Origin: Scalesia atractyloides
Taxonomy: Eukaryota > Streptophyta > Magnoliopsida > Asterales > Asteraceae
Reading direction: 5' to 3'
DNA length: 64,000 nt
Assembly: GCA_947069175.1 (NCBI GenBank)
Contig: CAMTDV010001633.1
Location: 57,394,102 to 57,458,101, forward strand
Position numbers and translations under genes: made by a program. Below, piece by piece: positions 44,040-55,097 of this stretch (positions are counted from its first letter, which is position 1; each line of letters opens with the position of its first letter). The notes under the pieces were generated by a model, which was given only the letters and a program-made list of their open reading frames with translations, was not told the DNA's origin and did not search any database.

Positions 44040-44560
44040 CACAACAGCAGCAACAACCACAGGCTGTGCGTGGAAGAGTTTTCAACATCAACCACCGTTA
44101 GGCTCAGAACGACAATAATGTTGTCAATGATACATTCCTCATTAATGGTATTTATGCTTCTTGCTTATTTGATACTGGAGCCATAACTGTTTTGTATCAT
44201 TAGAATTCGAAACGCTTCTGAAATGTAAACGCGTTAACCTCCCAAAGACCTTCGATTTTGAAATCGCCACCGGAAGAACCATTACCGTTAACTTCGTTCT
44301 ACGTGATTGTACCCTCGAACTCAACAATCACTGCTTCTTGATCGATCTCATACCTATGCAAGTAGGTAGCTTTGATGTCATAATAGGCACGGCTTTCCTT
44401 CGCAAAAACCTTGCCGAAGTTGTCTGTCACGATAAAATGATTCGTTTTCCCCTTCCAAACGGTAATCAACTACATGTTTATGGCGATGTACCCTCAAAAG
44501 AATTGAAGCTTATGTCATGTGTCCAAGCGAACAAGTACTTGCGCAAGGAGTACAACGCTT
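44040..44560 (+). pseudogene. gypsy-2B protease
   Basis: NNVVN.TFLINGIYASCLFDTGA lies near 44110-44185, but a one-base loss right after the DTG motif shifts frame. The downstream GSFDVIIGTAFLRKNLAEVVCH block (44368-44430) shows GMD changed to GTA. The protease would be inactive. Confidence 0.85.
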
Positions 44561-45372
44561 TCCTAGCCCATATTGTGAAACCGGAGAATGAGAAGAAAAC
44601 CTTGAAAGACGTACCCGTTGTTTGTGATTTTCCTAAAGTCTTTCCCGACGAATTACTTGGTTTACCCCATACCCGTGATGTCGAGTTTCGTATCGATCTA
44701 GTTCCCGGTGCTACACCAGTTGCTAAAGCTCCCTATCGCCTTGCACCATCCGAAATGTGCGAGCTGTCTAGCCAACTTCAAGAGTTACTTGATAAAGGCT
44801 TTATACGCCCAAGCACATCACCTTGGGGTGCACCCGTTCTTTTTGTGAAAAAGAAGGATGGATCATTCCGAATATGTATCGACTATAGGGAACTTAACAA
44901 GCTTACAATTAAGAACCGCTACCCTCTTCCTCGAATCGATGATTTATTTGACCAACTCCAAGGTGCTACTTGTTTTTCGAATATTGATTTACATTCCGGA
45001 TATCACCAGCTACGTGTACATGAGCAAGACATTCTGAAAACCGCCTTTCATACTCGCTATGGCCAATATGAATTCATGGTCATGCCTTTTGGACTCACAA
45101 ACGCACTTGCGGTCTTCATGGATTTGATGAACCGTGTCTGCAAAGCCTTGTTGGATTGTTTCGTCATTGTTTTTATCAATGGTATCCTCATTTACTCGAA
45201 GTCGAGAGCCAAACACGCGCGACATCTCCGTTTAGTTCTCGAACTTCTTCAAGGAAACCTTCTTTACTCCAAGTGTGAATTCTGGCTTAATGAAGTTCAA
45301 TTTCTCGGTCACATCGTCAATGACCAAGGAATCCACGTCGATCCCGCCAAGATGGAAGCTGTAAAGAGTTGA
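44338..45372 (+). pseudogene. gypsy-2B reverse transcriptase with mutated active site
   Basis: A 344-residue open frame runs from the protease tail through RT: LVPGATPVAKAPYRLAPSEM, LLDKGFIRPSTSPWGAPVLFV, DYRELNKLTIKNRYPLPRIDD and VMPFGLTNALAVF. The catalytic motif FIDD reads FING (near 45172-45183), so both metal-binding Asp residues are lost although the frame stays open. The frame ends at TGA in the thumb. Confidence 0.92.
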
Positions 45373-45635
45373 ATACACCGAAGAATTCGTCCAAAATTCG
45401 TTCCTTTCTTGGATTGGCAGGTTACTACCGCCGATTCATCGCCAACTTCTCAAAAATCGTTGTACCTCTTGAAATGCACGTCGATTTCTCGGTCACGTCG
45501 TCAACGACCAAGGAATCCACGTCGATCCCGCCAAGATTGAAGCTGTAAAGAGTTGGAATACACCAAAGAATCCGTCCGAAATCTATTCCTTTCTTGGATT
45601 GGCAGGTTACTACCGCCAATTCATCGCCGACTTCT
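45290..45635. repeat. about 175-bp tandem duplication in gypsy-2B RT thumb
   Basis: The segment with TTTCTCGGTCACATCGTCAA, GTCGATCCCGCCAAG and TTGGATTGGCAGGTTACTAC occurs twice in a row (about 45295-45475 and 45480-45635). The copies differ by several substitutions. Gypsy-2A and gypsy-2C have it once. Confidence 0.85.
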
Positions 45636-46063
45636 CAGAAATGCAAAAAAGATAGACTGATAAAGGATCTTTTGATAGATGAGAAAATACTATTACATCA
45701 ACCATCTATTTATACTAACCGTCTAACCTCTGAGCATCTTTGATGACGTCAGGGTTGAAACTGACATCTAACAAACAACATAACTAACCTAACCACTGAT
45801 AGTGCAAAGCACTGTTACATTGATTATTATACTAATAAGACTAAAACTCTAATGACTATCCTCTGCTCTTTTTCTTCTGGCAGACCTTTGGCAATTTGTC
45901 GTTTTGTAGCAGCAGATGATGAGAGGCAGATAATAGACAGCAGATCTTTGGAAGAGCAAAGTTTAACTAACATTGGTTGTAAACTCTGATAGTGGAACCA
46001 AAACGCTGATAGTATGTTTGGCTCTGTATCATCTGTTCCTTTGTAAAGGGTTCAATTCCAACA
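45636..46063 (-). repeat. copia-B 3' LTR, truncated
   Basis: About 428 bp match the solo LTR from its CAGAAATGC position to its AATTCCAACA end. The first about 215 bp in plus-strand order are missing. They correspond to the downstream end of the LTR in element orientation. The junction with gypsy RT lies at about 45636. TGACGTCA is at 45744-45751. Confidence 0.9.
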
Positions 46064-46075
46064 ATCTCCCCTGGA
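46064..46075 (-). other. copia-B polypurine tract
   Basis: The minus strand reads CCAGGGGAGAT immediately before the LTR, matching the copia-A tract. Confidence 0.8.
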
Positions 46076-46096
46076 AAAGATGATGCCTAAACACAT

Positions 46097-49000
46097 TTAT
46101 TTTTGGTATTTATTCCTCAACAGGAGTTCTCTAATTTGCCCTTTGAACTGTAATTTAAAATTGAGAGACTCCACATCATCCTCATCCTTTTCAAGCTCCA
46201 GATTCAAAAGATCTTGAAGGTCTTCTGCATTTAACCCATACGCATCCTCCATGCTTATCTTGGTAACTTTACCATTTGACTTGAGCAATGCAATTCATGG
46301 GAGTTTTTATCAACTTTCCATTTTAGATTTTTTGGGTCAGATGGTTTTCTAGGATGGCTTATTGTTGAGGGTGGTGGTTGTAGTTGATGAACAATCTTGG
46401 ATAGTGCTTCTCTTAACACATTGCTTGCATCATCAGAGTGGAAATGGATTTGGTCTATGATTCCTTGTTTAATGAGGTCATGCTCATACCTTCTTTCATC
46501 TTCTTTGGACATCTTTCTCTGCGTCTTTCTTTGGTTTAAGGCAAGGATGGATTGAGCAGATGTTTCAGAGGATTTTGTAGAAGGTTGGGTCTGATGAGCT
46601 GTATCCTCTGTTGCATATACAGGCTTCTTTGGAAGTGTTGGATCAGTTTTTCTTCTTTGTTCAAGCCTTTTATATGTGTCAATCACCTTGACCTCGAACC
46701 ACCTCATGATTAGGTTCTTTGACCCATAGCTGGCAGCAATCAACTCTTCCTTCATTCTTCTTAACTTCAAAGTCTTTTCAGGCACATTCTTCTTGTACTT
46801 GTTCCAATCTGGAGGAGTAGGCTTTTTGAGGGGATCTTTCAACATCTTTTGCATTCTTTCCACCTCTTCTTCCAACTCTCTCACAGTCTTTAAATTGTGC
46901 CCTTGTAGCCTTGTATTGCTTATTATTCATGATGTGATCAATATAATCATTTCTAAGGCTTTCATCCTCTGTTTCTCACAGCTGTTTGCTTAAATCTCGT
47001 GCAAAATCTTCTAGCCTTCTGACTTTGCTCAGCTAGTACTGTAAGTAATTTTGTATTTCTCTATCAAATTTTCCCTGGGTATCCCTTTTTGTGATATCTC
47101 TGCTTGTTGTGCCTTAACCTTCAAGTATTCGTCCAAATTTCTTAGCTTGGGATATCCTTTCAAAGATGAGAATTCCCTTTTGTCTGGATCTTCTTCTGAA
47201 AATAAAGATTTGATCTCTTCTTTGATAACATGTAAGTCTAGTGGGAATTGAGTGGCGAGAGGCAATATGGTAATCTGAGAAGAAGGAGGTTTAACAGCTG
47301 TTGTGGTGGTCAGTGGTTTTGATGACAAAGGTAATGGAGAAGGGATGATCTTGTCATCTAGTACTACATTTGTGGTTCTCCTTCTCTTGAAGCTGATGTT
47401 GGGTGATTGTGGTTGAGGAATTCTTGTGGGTGTTGGTAGAGATTGGGTGGAGGTTGGAAAAATGATCATAGCAGTGGATGGATTAACATTTGCTATAACC
47501 TCTGTTGTGACAACAACAGATGTTGTAACATCTGATGGTGTGATAGTAGGTTTAGGTTTTGTAGGAGGAGGTGTAAGGGATTTTGTGGGAGCAGAGGTTG
47601 TGGTTGGATTAGCAACTGGCTTAAACTTAGAAGAAATGGATGCTGGTTGCCTTGTTTTTCTCACAGGCATCTTCTTTGTTGAAGTACCAACCTCTTCTTT
47701 TGCTTTTTGCAGAGCTATCTTTTGCTCAACCAAAGCTCTGCTCATCCCTTACCCTTACCCTTACCCTTTCCTCGTTTCTCTCCTTTTCCCTTGACAAGAT
47801 GTTTTATGTTTCATCTACCATCTTTGAACCATCAGGCTTTGGGATAACCACTGTTGGCCTTGAATGTTTATCTTTCTTGAGTATCAGTTTCTCCCCCTTT
47901 TTGGCATCATCATTGTCAACGAAAATGACAGTAGGAGGAGCAGTGCCAGTGGTGTGGAGAATATGAGCCTTGATAGCCTTGATGTCTACAGATGTATCCA
48001 CATAGCGTGCATCAACCATGTTTCTGATTTCTTGCATATGATGTTTATGTTGAAGATCAGCATATTGTTGTTATTGTTGAAACAGAGGGTTTAAGGCTTG
48101 TTGCAGCTCAGGAATGGTTATGACAGAGGGTTTGCTCTTTGTAGCTAACATCTTCTTCAACAAATTTTTTATTTCATCCACAGAAGATTCAATGTTTGTG
48201 ACCCTCTCCGTAAAATCTTGATAGTTTAGCTCATCACCTAACTTAATAGGATCATCTGAACTCCTAACAGATGTGCTAGTTATATCTATGTCATCGTGAA
48301 CAGAGGTTTAAACCCTTGTTTCAAACATAGATGACCCTTTGTCTTGGTTCTGGGGACTTCCAACATGAACAGAGGTTACCTTAGTAGCCTCAACAGTGGT
48401 TGCCTTCATCAGAGTCTTAGGGATGTAACCACTGTCCAAATGCAAACCTGGGAGTTTAGCAATTGTAGTGGCTGCTCTTGATAAATTATCACCAAAGGTT
48501 ACATGTAACCCAAGGGATGTATCCTCTTCAGTTGCTGATGGGGTAGCAAAGAATAAAGAATCAGACCCAGTCACATTCTGAAGTCTATTATCAGTAATAG
48601 GTTTGTGAGAAGAACTGGTTAATGTCTGCTCTAATTCAATTGCACTTAGCAAGGGTAATATGGTAGGTGGTAGTGTTTTTATTGGTGAAAGGTGTGGTGC
48701 AGAAAGAGACATTGCCCTGGGAGAGGGGCTGTGGAAGATAGAATCAAGTGACTCTATAGCTTCATAATTAGGTGTCCTAGTGTTTACAACATTTTCCTTT
48801 TGTGAGGAAGAAGGAGGAGTTTCAAAGCCGGTTTGAGATTCTAACATATGCTGCGAAGAAGTAGCAGCAGTGTTTTCATGTGATTTTTGTGTGATCACAG
48901 GGTTAACCTCTGGGATCTCATCTTCCGAGGGCCCTTTTTGGGTTTGGTGGGTTTTCTGGAAATTTTCTTTGGTTTCTTTTTGGAGATAGCTGGTGTGGGT

Positions 49001-49880
49001 TTCAGGACAGTGGTTGTAGTGCCCTGATCACCAGGAGCAGGAGCAGTGGGCTCAGTAGCAGGAGGTTGAGATTGAACATTTTGTTCTTGTAAAGCTTGCT
49101 CTTCCTCCTCTACTTGTTTTTTGGAAAATTTATCCTGATTTGTAATTCTTGTAAAGATTTCATTAGTTAGGATGCCTGGGTTTGTAACAGCGCCTTGTTT
49201 AACATCATTATCAGGTAACTGACTATGAAGATAAACACTCAATAATCATGGATGTATCAGAAAATCTTTTCTTTTTTCAGTATTATTAAAATTTTCCACA
49301 AGGTCATTGAACAATATCTGGTAAAAGATAAAATTTGATCCAGTTAAAATAGCATAGCCCAGATACTGGATGTTCAATGGAATTTCATTAAAAGTTGTGG
49401 TCTTTGCTGAGAGACAAGTTAAAAGTGTGTGGAAGAAAAATCTCATCTCAACAGGAAAATTGGGTTTGAAGATTGCCATACCTTTAAGTTGCCCAATATA
49501 ACCTCTTTCTAGAAATTTGGCATGCATCTCGTTGATAGGAAACGACACAGGATGTGCCATATCATTCAGTTCGAACACTAGTGAGATTGATTGAGGGCTG
49601 ATCTGCATCAGTGTTTTGCCCCCTCTGGATATGATGGCATAGGAACCTCTTTTTGAGAATGAACCTGTGTGTTTGCCCAAAATTTCCGTTGTGCTTCTTG
49701 ATAGATTGGGGCTTTGACGTTCAACATATGCTTAAATTTCGATTCTTTTAAGATGTTAATCATCGGATGGTATCTAGTGTTAGAATCAGTTTCTTCTAAG
49801 ATTGTTGTGTAGTTATGAGGAGTCTTGATTATGAGGGTGAATGGTGGTGGTTCTGGTTTGGATTTGGTTTTGGGTGCCAT
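46097..49880 (-). pseudogene. copia-B additional ORF (aORF)
   Basis: The start MAPKTKSKPEPPPFTLIIK at 49880 matches copia-A aORF. Conserved blocks are PHNYTTILEE, SKFKHMLNVKAPIYQEAQRKFWA, and FFHTLLTCLSAKTTTFNEIPLNIQYLGYAIL. They are followed by Ser/Thr/Pro-rich sequence, a KKGEKLILKKDK block, and a C-terminal NSHELHCSSQ/EDAYGLNAEDLQDLLNLELEKD block ending at 46097. Frame breaks occur near 49660, 49245, 48300-48040, 47800-47750, 47020 and 46270. Conservation in two independent copies shows the ORF belongs to the family. Function is unknown. Confidence 0.75.
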
Positions 49881-50302
49881 GATTGAGAGAAAACCGTTTT
49901 GAGAATTTTGAATTCGACACGGTAAAGTGGAACCTCTGTAATGGATAGAGCAGGGTTTTATAGGGGTTTTGAAAAAGTGATGATGACGTGTCATCTGATG
50001 CAATTGACTGACGAATAACGTCTGATCACGTGTATCTCTGTTTGAAAATGGAAGACAATAATTTGGAAAACACTGTTTGAGAGTTTGGGTAGTGGATTGT
50101 GAACAGTGTTTTGACACTATTAGGGGATACACTTTTAATAGTGGATAGACTTTTCTAAACGAACTGTGTTTGATGCTATCAGTGGTTTGAGCAGACTTTA
50201 AGGATTTATTGAAAAATTCAATTTTAAACTATTTTTTAAGGATGGATTTTTATTTTCTGAAACATTTAAAGCTATTTACACATGGATCACCAGAAAACTG
50301 TT
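49881..50302 (-). other. copia-B spacer between pol and aORF
   Basis: No coding frame is supported. It is similar to the copia-A spacer at 26374-26804, with repeated CACTGTT/CACTATTAG-type words. Confidence 0.5.
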
Positions 50303-50640
50303 TTAATCCATGTTTAGCATTCCAATCCTAGATATCAAGCTTTCAAAAGTAGATATATCCAAAGCTTTTGTTAGAACATCTGCCAACTGATCCTTAGTGT
50401 GGACATGTTGTAAAGAAATCAAACCTTTTTTCATAGCAATCCTCACAAAGTGTTGTATGATGTCAATGTGTTTTGGTAGAATGAGACACGGGATTTTTAA
50501 TGATGTTTTCAGCTGCTTGACTATCAATCTTGAGTGGAGTCTTTAAAGCAATTACACCAAAATCCAAAAATTGATTTTGAAGCCACAGGAGTTGAGCAGT
50601 GGATGTAGAAACTGCAACTTGCTTTTTGCTTTGCAAGACA
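50303..50640 (-). pseudogene. copia-B RNase H C-terminal part
   Basis: Minus-strand reading gives KTPLKIDSQAAENIIKNPVSHST, KHIDIIQHFVR, EKGLISLQHVHTKDQLADVLTKALD and ISRIGMLNMD, then a stop at 50303-50305. A one-base shift near 50480 splits it. It shows what the RNase H segment interrupted by gypsy-1 in copia-A looks like without an insertion. Confidence 0.9.
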
Positions 50641-52381
50641 CTAGGCAATCTCCTAGGAATTGGACTCCTCCTGGTGTGGACTTCTTGTGGTTTTACAACC
50701 AGCAAAATCATTGTCTGAATAACCTGAAAGCTTAATGTTTCCATTAGTTGGATACCAGATACCACGGCACCTTTTACGTATTTGAATATCCTTTTGACAG
50801 CAATAAGATCAGACTTTCTAGGTGATGACTGGGATCTGGCACAAACACATGTTGCAAACATGATGTCTGGCCTGGAAGCACTTAGATATAGTAAGGATCC
50901 AATCATACTTCTATAAAAAGTTTGATCAACCAAGTCATCCTTATCAATAACAGTGACCAGCTTTGAGGTTGCCATGGGTGTGCTACAAGGTTTACATCAT
51001 TCATATTAAATTTGTTAAGTAGTTCTTTCACATACTTATTTTGATGAATGACGGTGCCATTGTGCATTTGTTGAATGTGTAAACCAAGAAAACATTGTAA
51101 CTCACCCATTGCACTCATTTCAAACTCAGCTGCTATGAGTTTTCTAAACTCTTCACAAATGGTAGTGCATGTGGATCCAAAAATGATGTCATCCACATAA
51201 ATTTGAACAAGCATCAAATCTTTTCCTTTCCATTTTAAAACAAGGTTTTATCATTTTTACCTCTTTAAAAACCTATGGATAAGAGAAAAGTGGATAGATT
51301 TTCATACTAGGCTCTTGGTTGTTTAAGACCATACATTGCTTTGTTTAACCTGTAAACATGACCAGAATGAAATACAACTTCAAATCCAGGAGGTTGACAC
51401 ACATACACTTTTTCCTTGATCTTTCCATACATGAATGCACTTTTGATGTCCATTTGAAACACTATGATGTTGTGGTTAGCAGCAAAAGCTAAGAACAGTC
51501 TGATGGCTCCTAGGCAATCTCCTAGGAATTGGACTCCTCCTGATGTTGACTTCCTTGTGGTTTTACAACCAGCAAAATCATTGTCTGAATAACCTGAAAG
51601 CTCAATGTTTCCATTAGTTGGATACCAGATACCACGGCACCTTTTATGTATTTGAATATCCTTTTGACAGCAATAAGATCAGACTTTCTAGGTGATGACT
51701 GGGATCTGGCACAAACACATGTTGCAAACATGATGTCTGTCCTGGAAGCACTTAGATATAGTAAGGATCCAATCATACTTCTATAAAAATTTTGATCAAC
51801 CAAGTCATCCTTATCAATAACAGTGACCAGCTTTGAGGTTGCCATGGGTGTGCTACAAGGTTTACAATCATTCATATCAAATTTGTTAAGTAGTTCTTTA
51901 CATACTTATTTTGATGAATGAAGGTGCCATTGTGCATTTGTTTAACTTGTAAACCAAGAAAACATTGTAACTCACCCATTGCACTCATTTCAAACTCTGC
52001 TGCCATGAGTTTTCTAAACTCTTCACACATGGTAGTGCATGTGGATCCAAAAATGATGTCATCCACATAAATTTGAACAAGCATCAAATCTTTTCCTTTC
52101 CATTTTAAAACAAGGTTTTATCAATTTTACCTCTTGAAAAACCTATGGATAAGAGAAAAGTGGATAGATTTTCATACTAGGCTCTTGGTGCTTGTTTAAG
52201 ACCATACAGTGCTTTGTTTAACCTGTAAACATGACCAGAATGAAATGAAACTTCAAATCCAGGAGGTTGACACACATACACTTTTTCCTTGATCTTTCCA
52301 TACATGAATGCACTTTTGATGTCCATTTGAAACACTATGATGTTGTGGTTAGCAGCAAAAGCTAAGAACAGTCTGATGGCT
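50641..52381 (-). repeat. about 870-bp tandem duplication in copia-B pol
   Basis: The segment beginning CTAGGCAATCTCCTAGGAAT occurs at 50641 and again at 51510, a period of 869 bases. Each unit holds the RT C-terminal half with the YVDD active site (near 51188 and 52060 on the minus strand) and the RNase H N-terminal half. Units differ by a few substitutions and small indels. The junction lies at GATGGCT|CCTAGG (about 51508). Confidence 0.92.
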
Positions 52382-52680
52382 TCTAACCTTGCTACAGGAG
52401 CAAAGGTTTCATCATAGTCAATACCTTCTTCCTGTCTGTAGCCTTGAACCACGAGCCTTGCTTTGTTCTTGACAAAAATACCCCTTTCATCTGTTTTGTT
52501 CTTGAAGACCCACTTTGTGCCAATTGGACTGACATCCTTAGGTAGTGGTACAAGTTCCCAAACTTGTTGTCTTTTAAACTGAAGGAGCTCCTCTTGCATA
52601 GCTGCTACCCAACTATTTTCTTTTAAGGCCTCTTGGTACTTGACAGGTTGTGTGAGTAATAGAAAGCCAGCAAAAAGGCA
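52177..52680 (-). pseudogene. copia-B reverse transcriptase N-terminal half
   Basis: The minus-strand frame 52599-52177 holds the RT start (KRQQVWELVPLPKD, WVFKNKTDERG, ARLVVQGYRQEEGIDYDETFAPVARLEAIR) and the palm block FQMDIKSAFMYG, with the first catalytic Asp. It ends ALYGLKQAPRA, where a frame slip precedes the duplicated YVDD unit. Upstream bases to 52680 show the YQEALKENSWVAAM-like start. Confidence 0.9.
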
Positions 52681-53208
52681 AATGTTTAAGGATTAGCTTC
52701 TTGTGAGCACTCCCTCATTTACGTTGCCAATAACTTGATCCAATAGATGGCTTTTGAGGAAAATCAAATCTCCTTGATATGGAACAATTACATTCTGAGG
52801 TGAAGACTGCAGATGTGTATCATCTGAGCTATCATCTGCTTGTGAATTTGAAGGTCCAGCCTCTGATTAGAATGGAGGTGGAGGTATGGGTGGTATAGAT
52901 GTGAATGTTTGTTGATTTTTATCAACATTGGGTGGATTTTTATCAACAGTGTTTTGATTTTGTGAGCAGGCAGAGGTTTGAGTATTAACCACTGTTGAAC
53001 CAGCAGAGCTTTCACCATTGTTACTAACATCTCCTCCTCTGCTTGAAGGACTGATCTTGAAATTTGGAAGTATGAAATCATATCCTTGCTCTTGTTTTGA
53101 TGATTGTGGTATACTTGCATGGTTATTCTTGACAGACACATCTTCAAATGTGAATTTATCTAAATCAAACAATTCAGCAGGATTTGCTAGGATTTTCAAA
53201 GATGAAAG
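52681..53208 (-). pseudogene. copia-B integrase-RT linker
   Basis: A Ser/Pro/Gln-rich frame (53199-52867) matches the copia-A linker: LFDLDKFTFEDVSVKNNHA and FTSIPPIPPPPF. No enzymatic motif is present. Confidence 0.75.
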
Positions 53209-54420
53209 TTAATTGAACTTCACATTTAGAGTCTCTTCAACACACTTGGTCCTAGAGTTAAAAACTCTGTAAGCTTTGGCAATGGTTGAGTATCCCAGAA
53301 AATAACCATAGTCAACTTTGGCTGCAAACTTGGAGATAGAATCTTTTAAGTTCAAAATGAAGCATGGACAGCCAAAAACTTTGAAATACGAGATTAGAGG
53401 TTTGATTTTATAAAGAAGTTCATAGGCAATCTTTTGATGCCTGGGGTTAATTAAAACTTTGTTCTGAACATAGCAAACAGTGTTTACAGCCTCTGCCCAA
53501 AAAGACAAGGGTAAACCAGAATCTGCTAGCATAGTTCTGGCAGATTCAACTAAAGTCCTATTTTTCCTTTCAACCACCCCATTTTGTTATGTAGCTCTTG
53601 GGACACTAAATTGCCTAGCAATCCCTTTTTACTCACAGAAGGCATCCAACTCCTTATTTCTAAACTCTGTCCCATTGTCACTCCTAAAGATTTTTACTCG
53701 AAGGTCATATTGCTTTTCAACTTGTTTAACAAAATTTTGCAATATACCAGCAGTTTCATCTTTGGAGTGTAAGAAGAATGTTCATGTAAACCTTGAAAAA
53801 TCATCTACAATGACCAAACAGAATCTTTTCTTCATTAAGCTCATTATTTTTACAGGGCCAAACAAATCCATGTGCAGCAATTGCAAACATTGGGTTGTTT
53901 TGGACTCTTCAATTGACGTGTAAGAACTTTTATATTGTTTACCTTTTAAACAGGAAACACAATGTTCTTCACAGGTAAATTGCTTTTGTGGTAAACCTCT
54001 GACAAGACATTGTTTAGAGAGTGTGGTGATTTTTTTCAGATTTGTGTGCCCAAGTCTCTTGTGACATAACTCCGTCTCTTTGCTGGAAGCAACTGAGAAT
54101 AGACATGCATTAGACATAGGGTTATCTTTCAACATATCAACCATATACACATTGTCACTCCTATGAGCAACAAATTGTGCTTTGCTCTCAGCAATGATTT
54201 GATCAATCTTTTTAACAACCTCTGGTCCTACAATTGGACATGTTTTCTTAGTAAAGAAGGATCCATGCCCTTTGTCACTCATTTGAGAGACACTCAGAAG
54301 ATTATATTTTAGATTTTCAATTAAGTTAACATTTTCAAATTTGAGATTCCCAGCCTGAACACACCCTAACCCCAGCACCTTCCCCTTTGAATTGTTACCA
54401 AAGGATATATCAGCCCCTCC
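53209..54420 (-). pseudogene. copia-B integrase
   Basis: The minus-strand frame 54462-53782 holds the HHCC part (HKRLGHTNLKKI, CEEHCVSCLKG) and the first Asp block (HMDLFGP). A broken stretch at 53581-53781 includes the second Asp block. The frame 53577-53209 begins MVERKNRTLVESARTML, with the catalytic Glu, and runs to GYFLGYSTIAKAYRVF without the stop seen in copia-A. Confidence 0.9.
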
Positions 54421-54540
54421 ATGAGCCAATAAATCTTTGAGAATGGCTCTACATCCTGTCATGTGCCTGGAGCCTCCACTATCTACATACCATAAACTAT
54501 CAAGCCAAGTAGAAGCTCCCTTGGAAACGTTTCATACTGT
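54421..54540 (-). pseudogene. copia-B protease fused to gag deletion point
   Basis: Minus-strand reading gives LWYVDSGGSRHMTG with intact DSG, in a frame different from gag. About 15 codons upstream the sequence changes directly to gag (TATGAAACG). The zinc knuckle, coiled coil and second finger pair present in copia-A (about 7960-10535) are absent. Confidence 0.85.
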
Positions 54541-54930
54541 TGATTCGGAACTTCTCAATTATTTTCTATTACTTCCTCAGTCCCACTGAATTGCACTTTT
54601 AGTGCATCCCACAACTCTTTTGCACTATTGGAGTGGAGCAGTCCAGCATAGATTTCATTGGGTAGCGCGGAAGCAACAATGCTAAACGCTTTTGCATCCA
54701 ACTCTATTTTCTGGAAATCCTGCTCAGAGTAGTTTTCAAGATTTTTTGGCACTTAAGTATTGGGATCCTCTGTGCTTGGAACCAATGGAATATGTGGTCC
54801 AAACACGACGGATCACCAACAACCGGTGTTTTGCTGAGCTAAAATGTGACTCATCCAACGTTGCCATATGAAATATTCATTTCATTCCAACATCGGTGGT
54901 TTAAACATAGATCCAATGTTGGAATCTGAT
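54541..54930 (-). pseudogene. copia-B gag N-terminal remnant
   Basis: The frame 54752-54555 holds LENYSEQDFQKIELDAKAFSI and AKELWDALKVQFSGTEEVIENN, the UBN2-type gag block. Upstream a decayed start (KPPMLE.NEYFIWQRWMSH) reaches about 54930. Gag here keeps only its N-terminal domain. Confidence 0.88.
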
Positions 54931-55083
54931 GTGTTTTGAGACATTTCTGATTGATTTTCAACAGATTTGTGTTTTAAAATCTTTGAACGTAATAAAACTT
55001 TGTTTCTCAACAAAAACTTACAAACGAATTAGCAGGGAGAGTTGATCTTTCAAATTAAATTAAATCAAATTTTGATTAACCAA

Positions 55084-55095
55084 GCTCTGATACCA
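55084..55095 (-). other. copia-B primer-binding site
   Basis: The minus strand reads TGGTATCAGAGC, the initiator Met tRNA complement, a few bases from the LTR end. Confidence 0.9.
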
Positions 55096-55097
55096 AT

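Noticed and set aside
53480..53923. Plus-strand ORF of 147 residues
   Set aside because: It is antisense to copia-B integrase, whose motifs explain the sequence. The same shadow appears at 11189-11461 opposite copia-A integrase.
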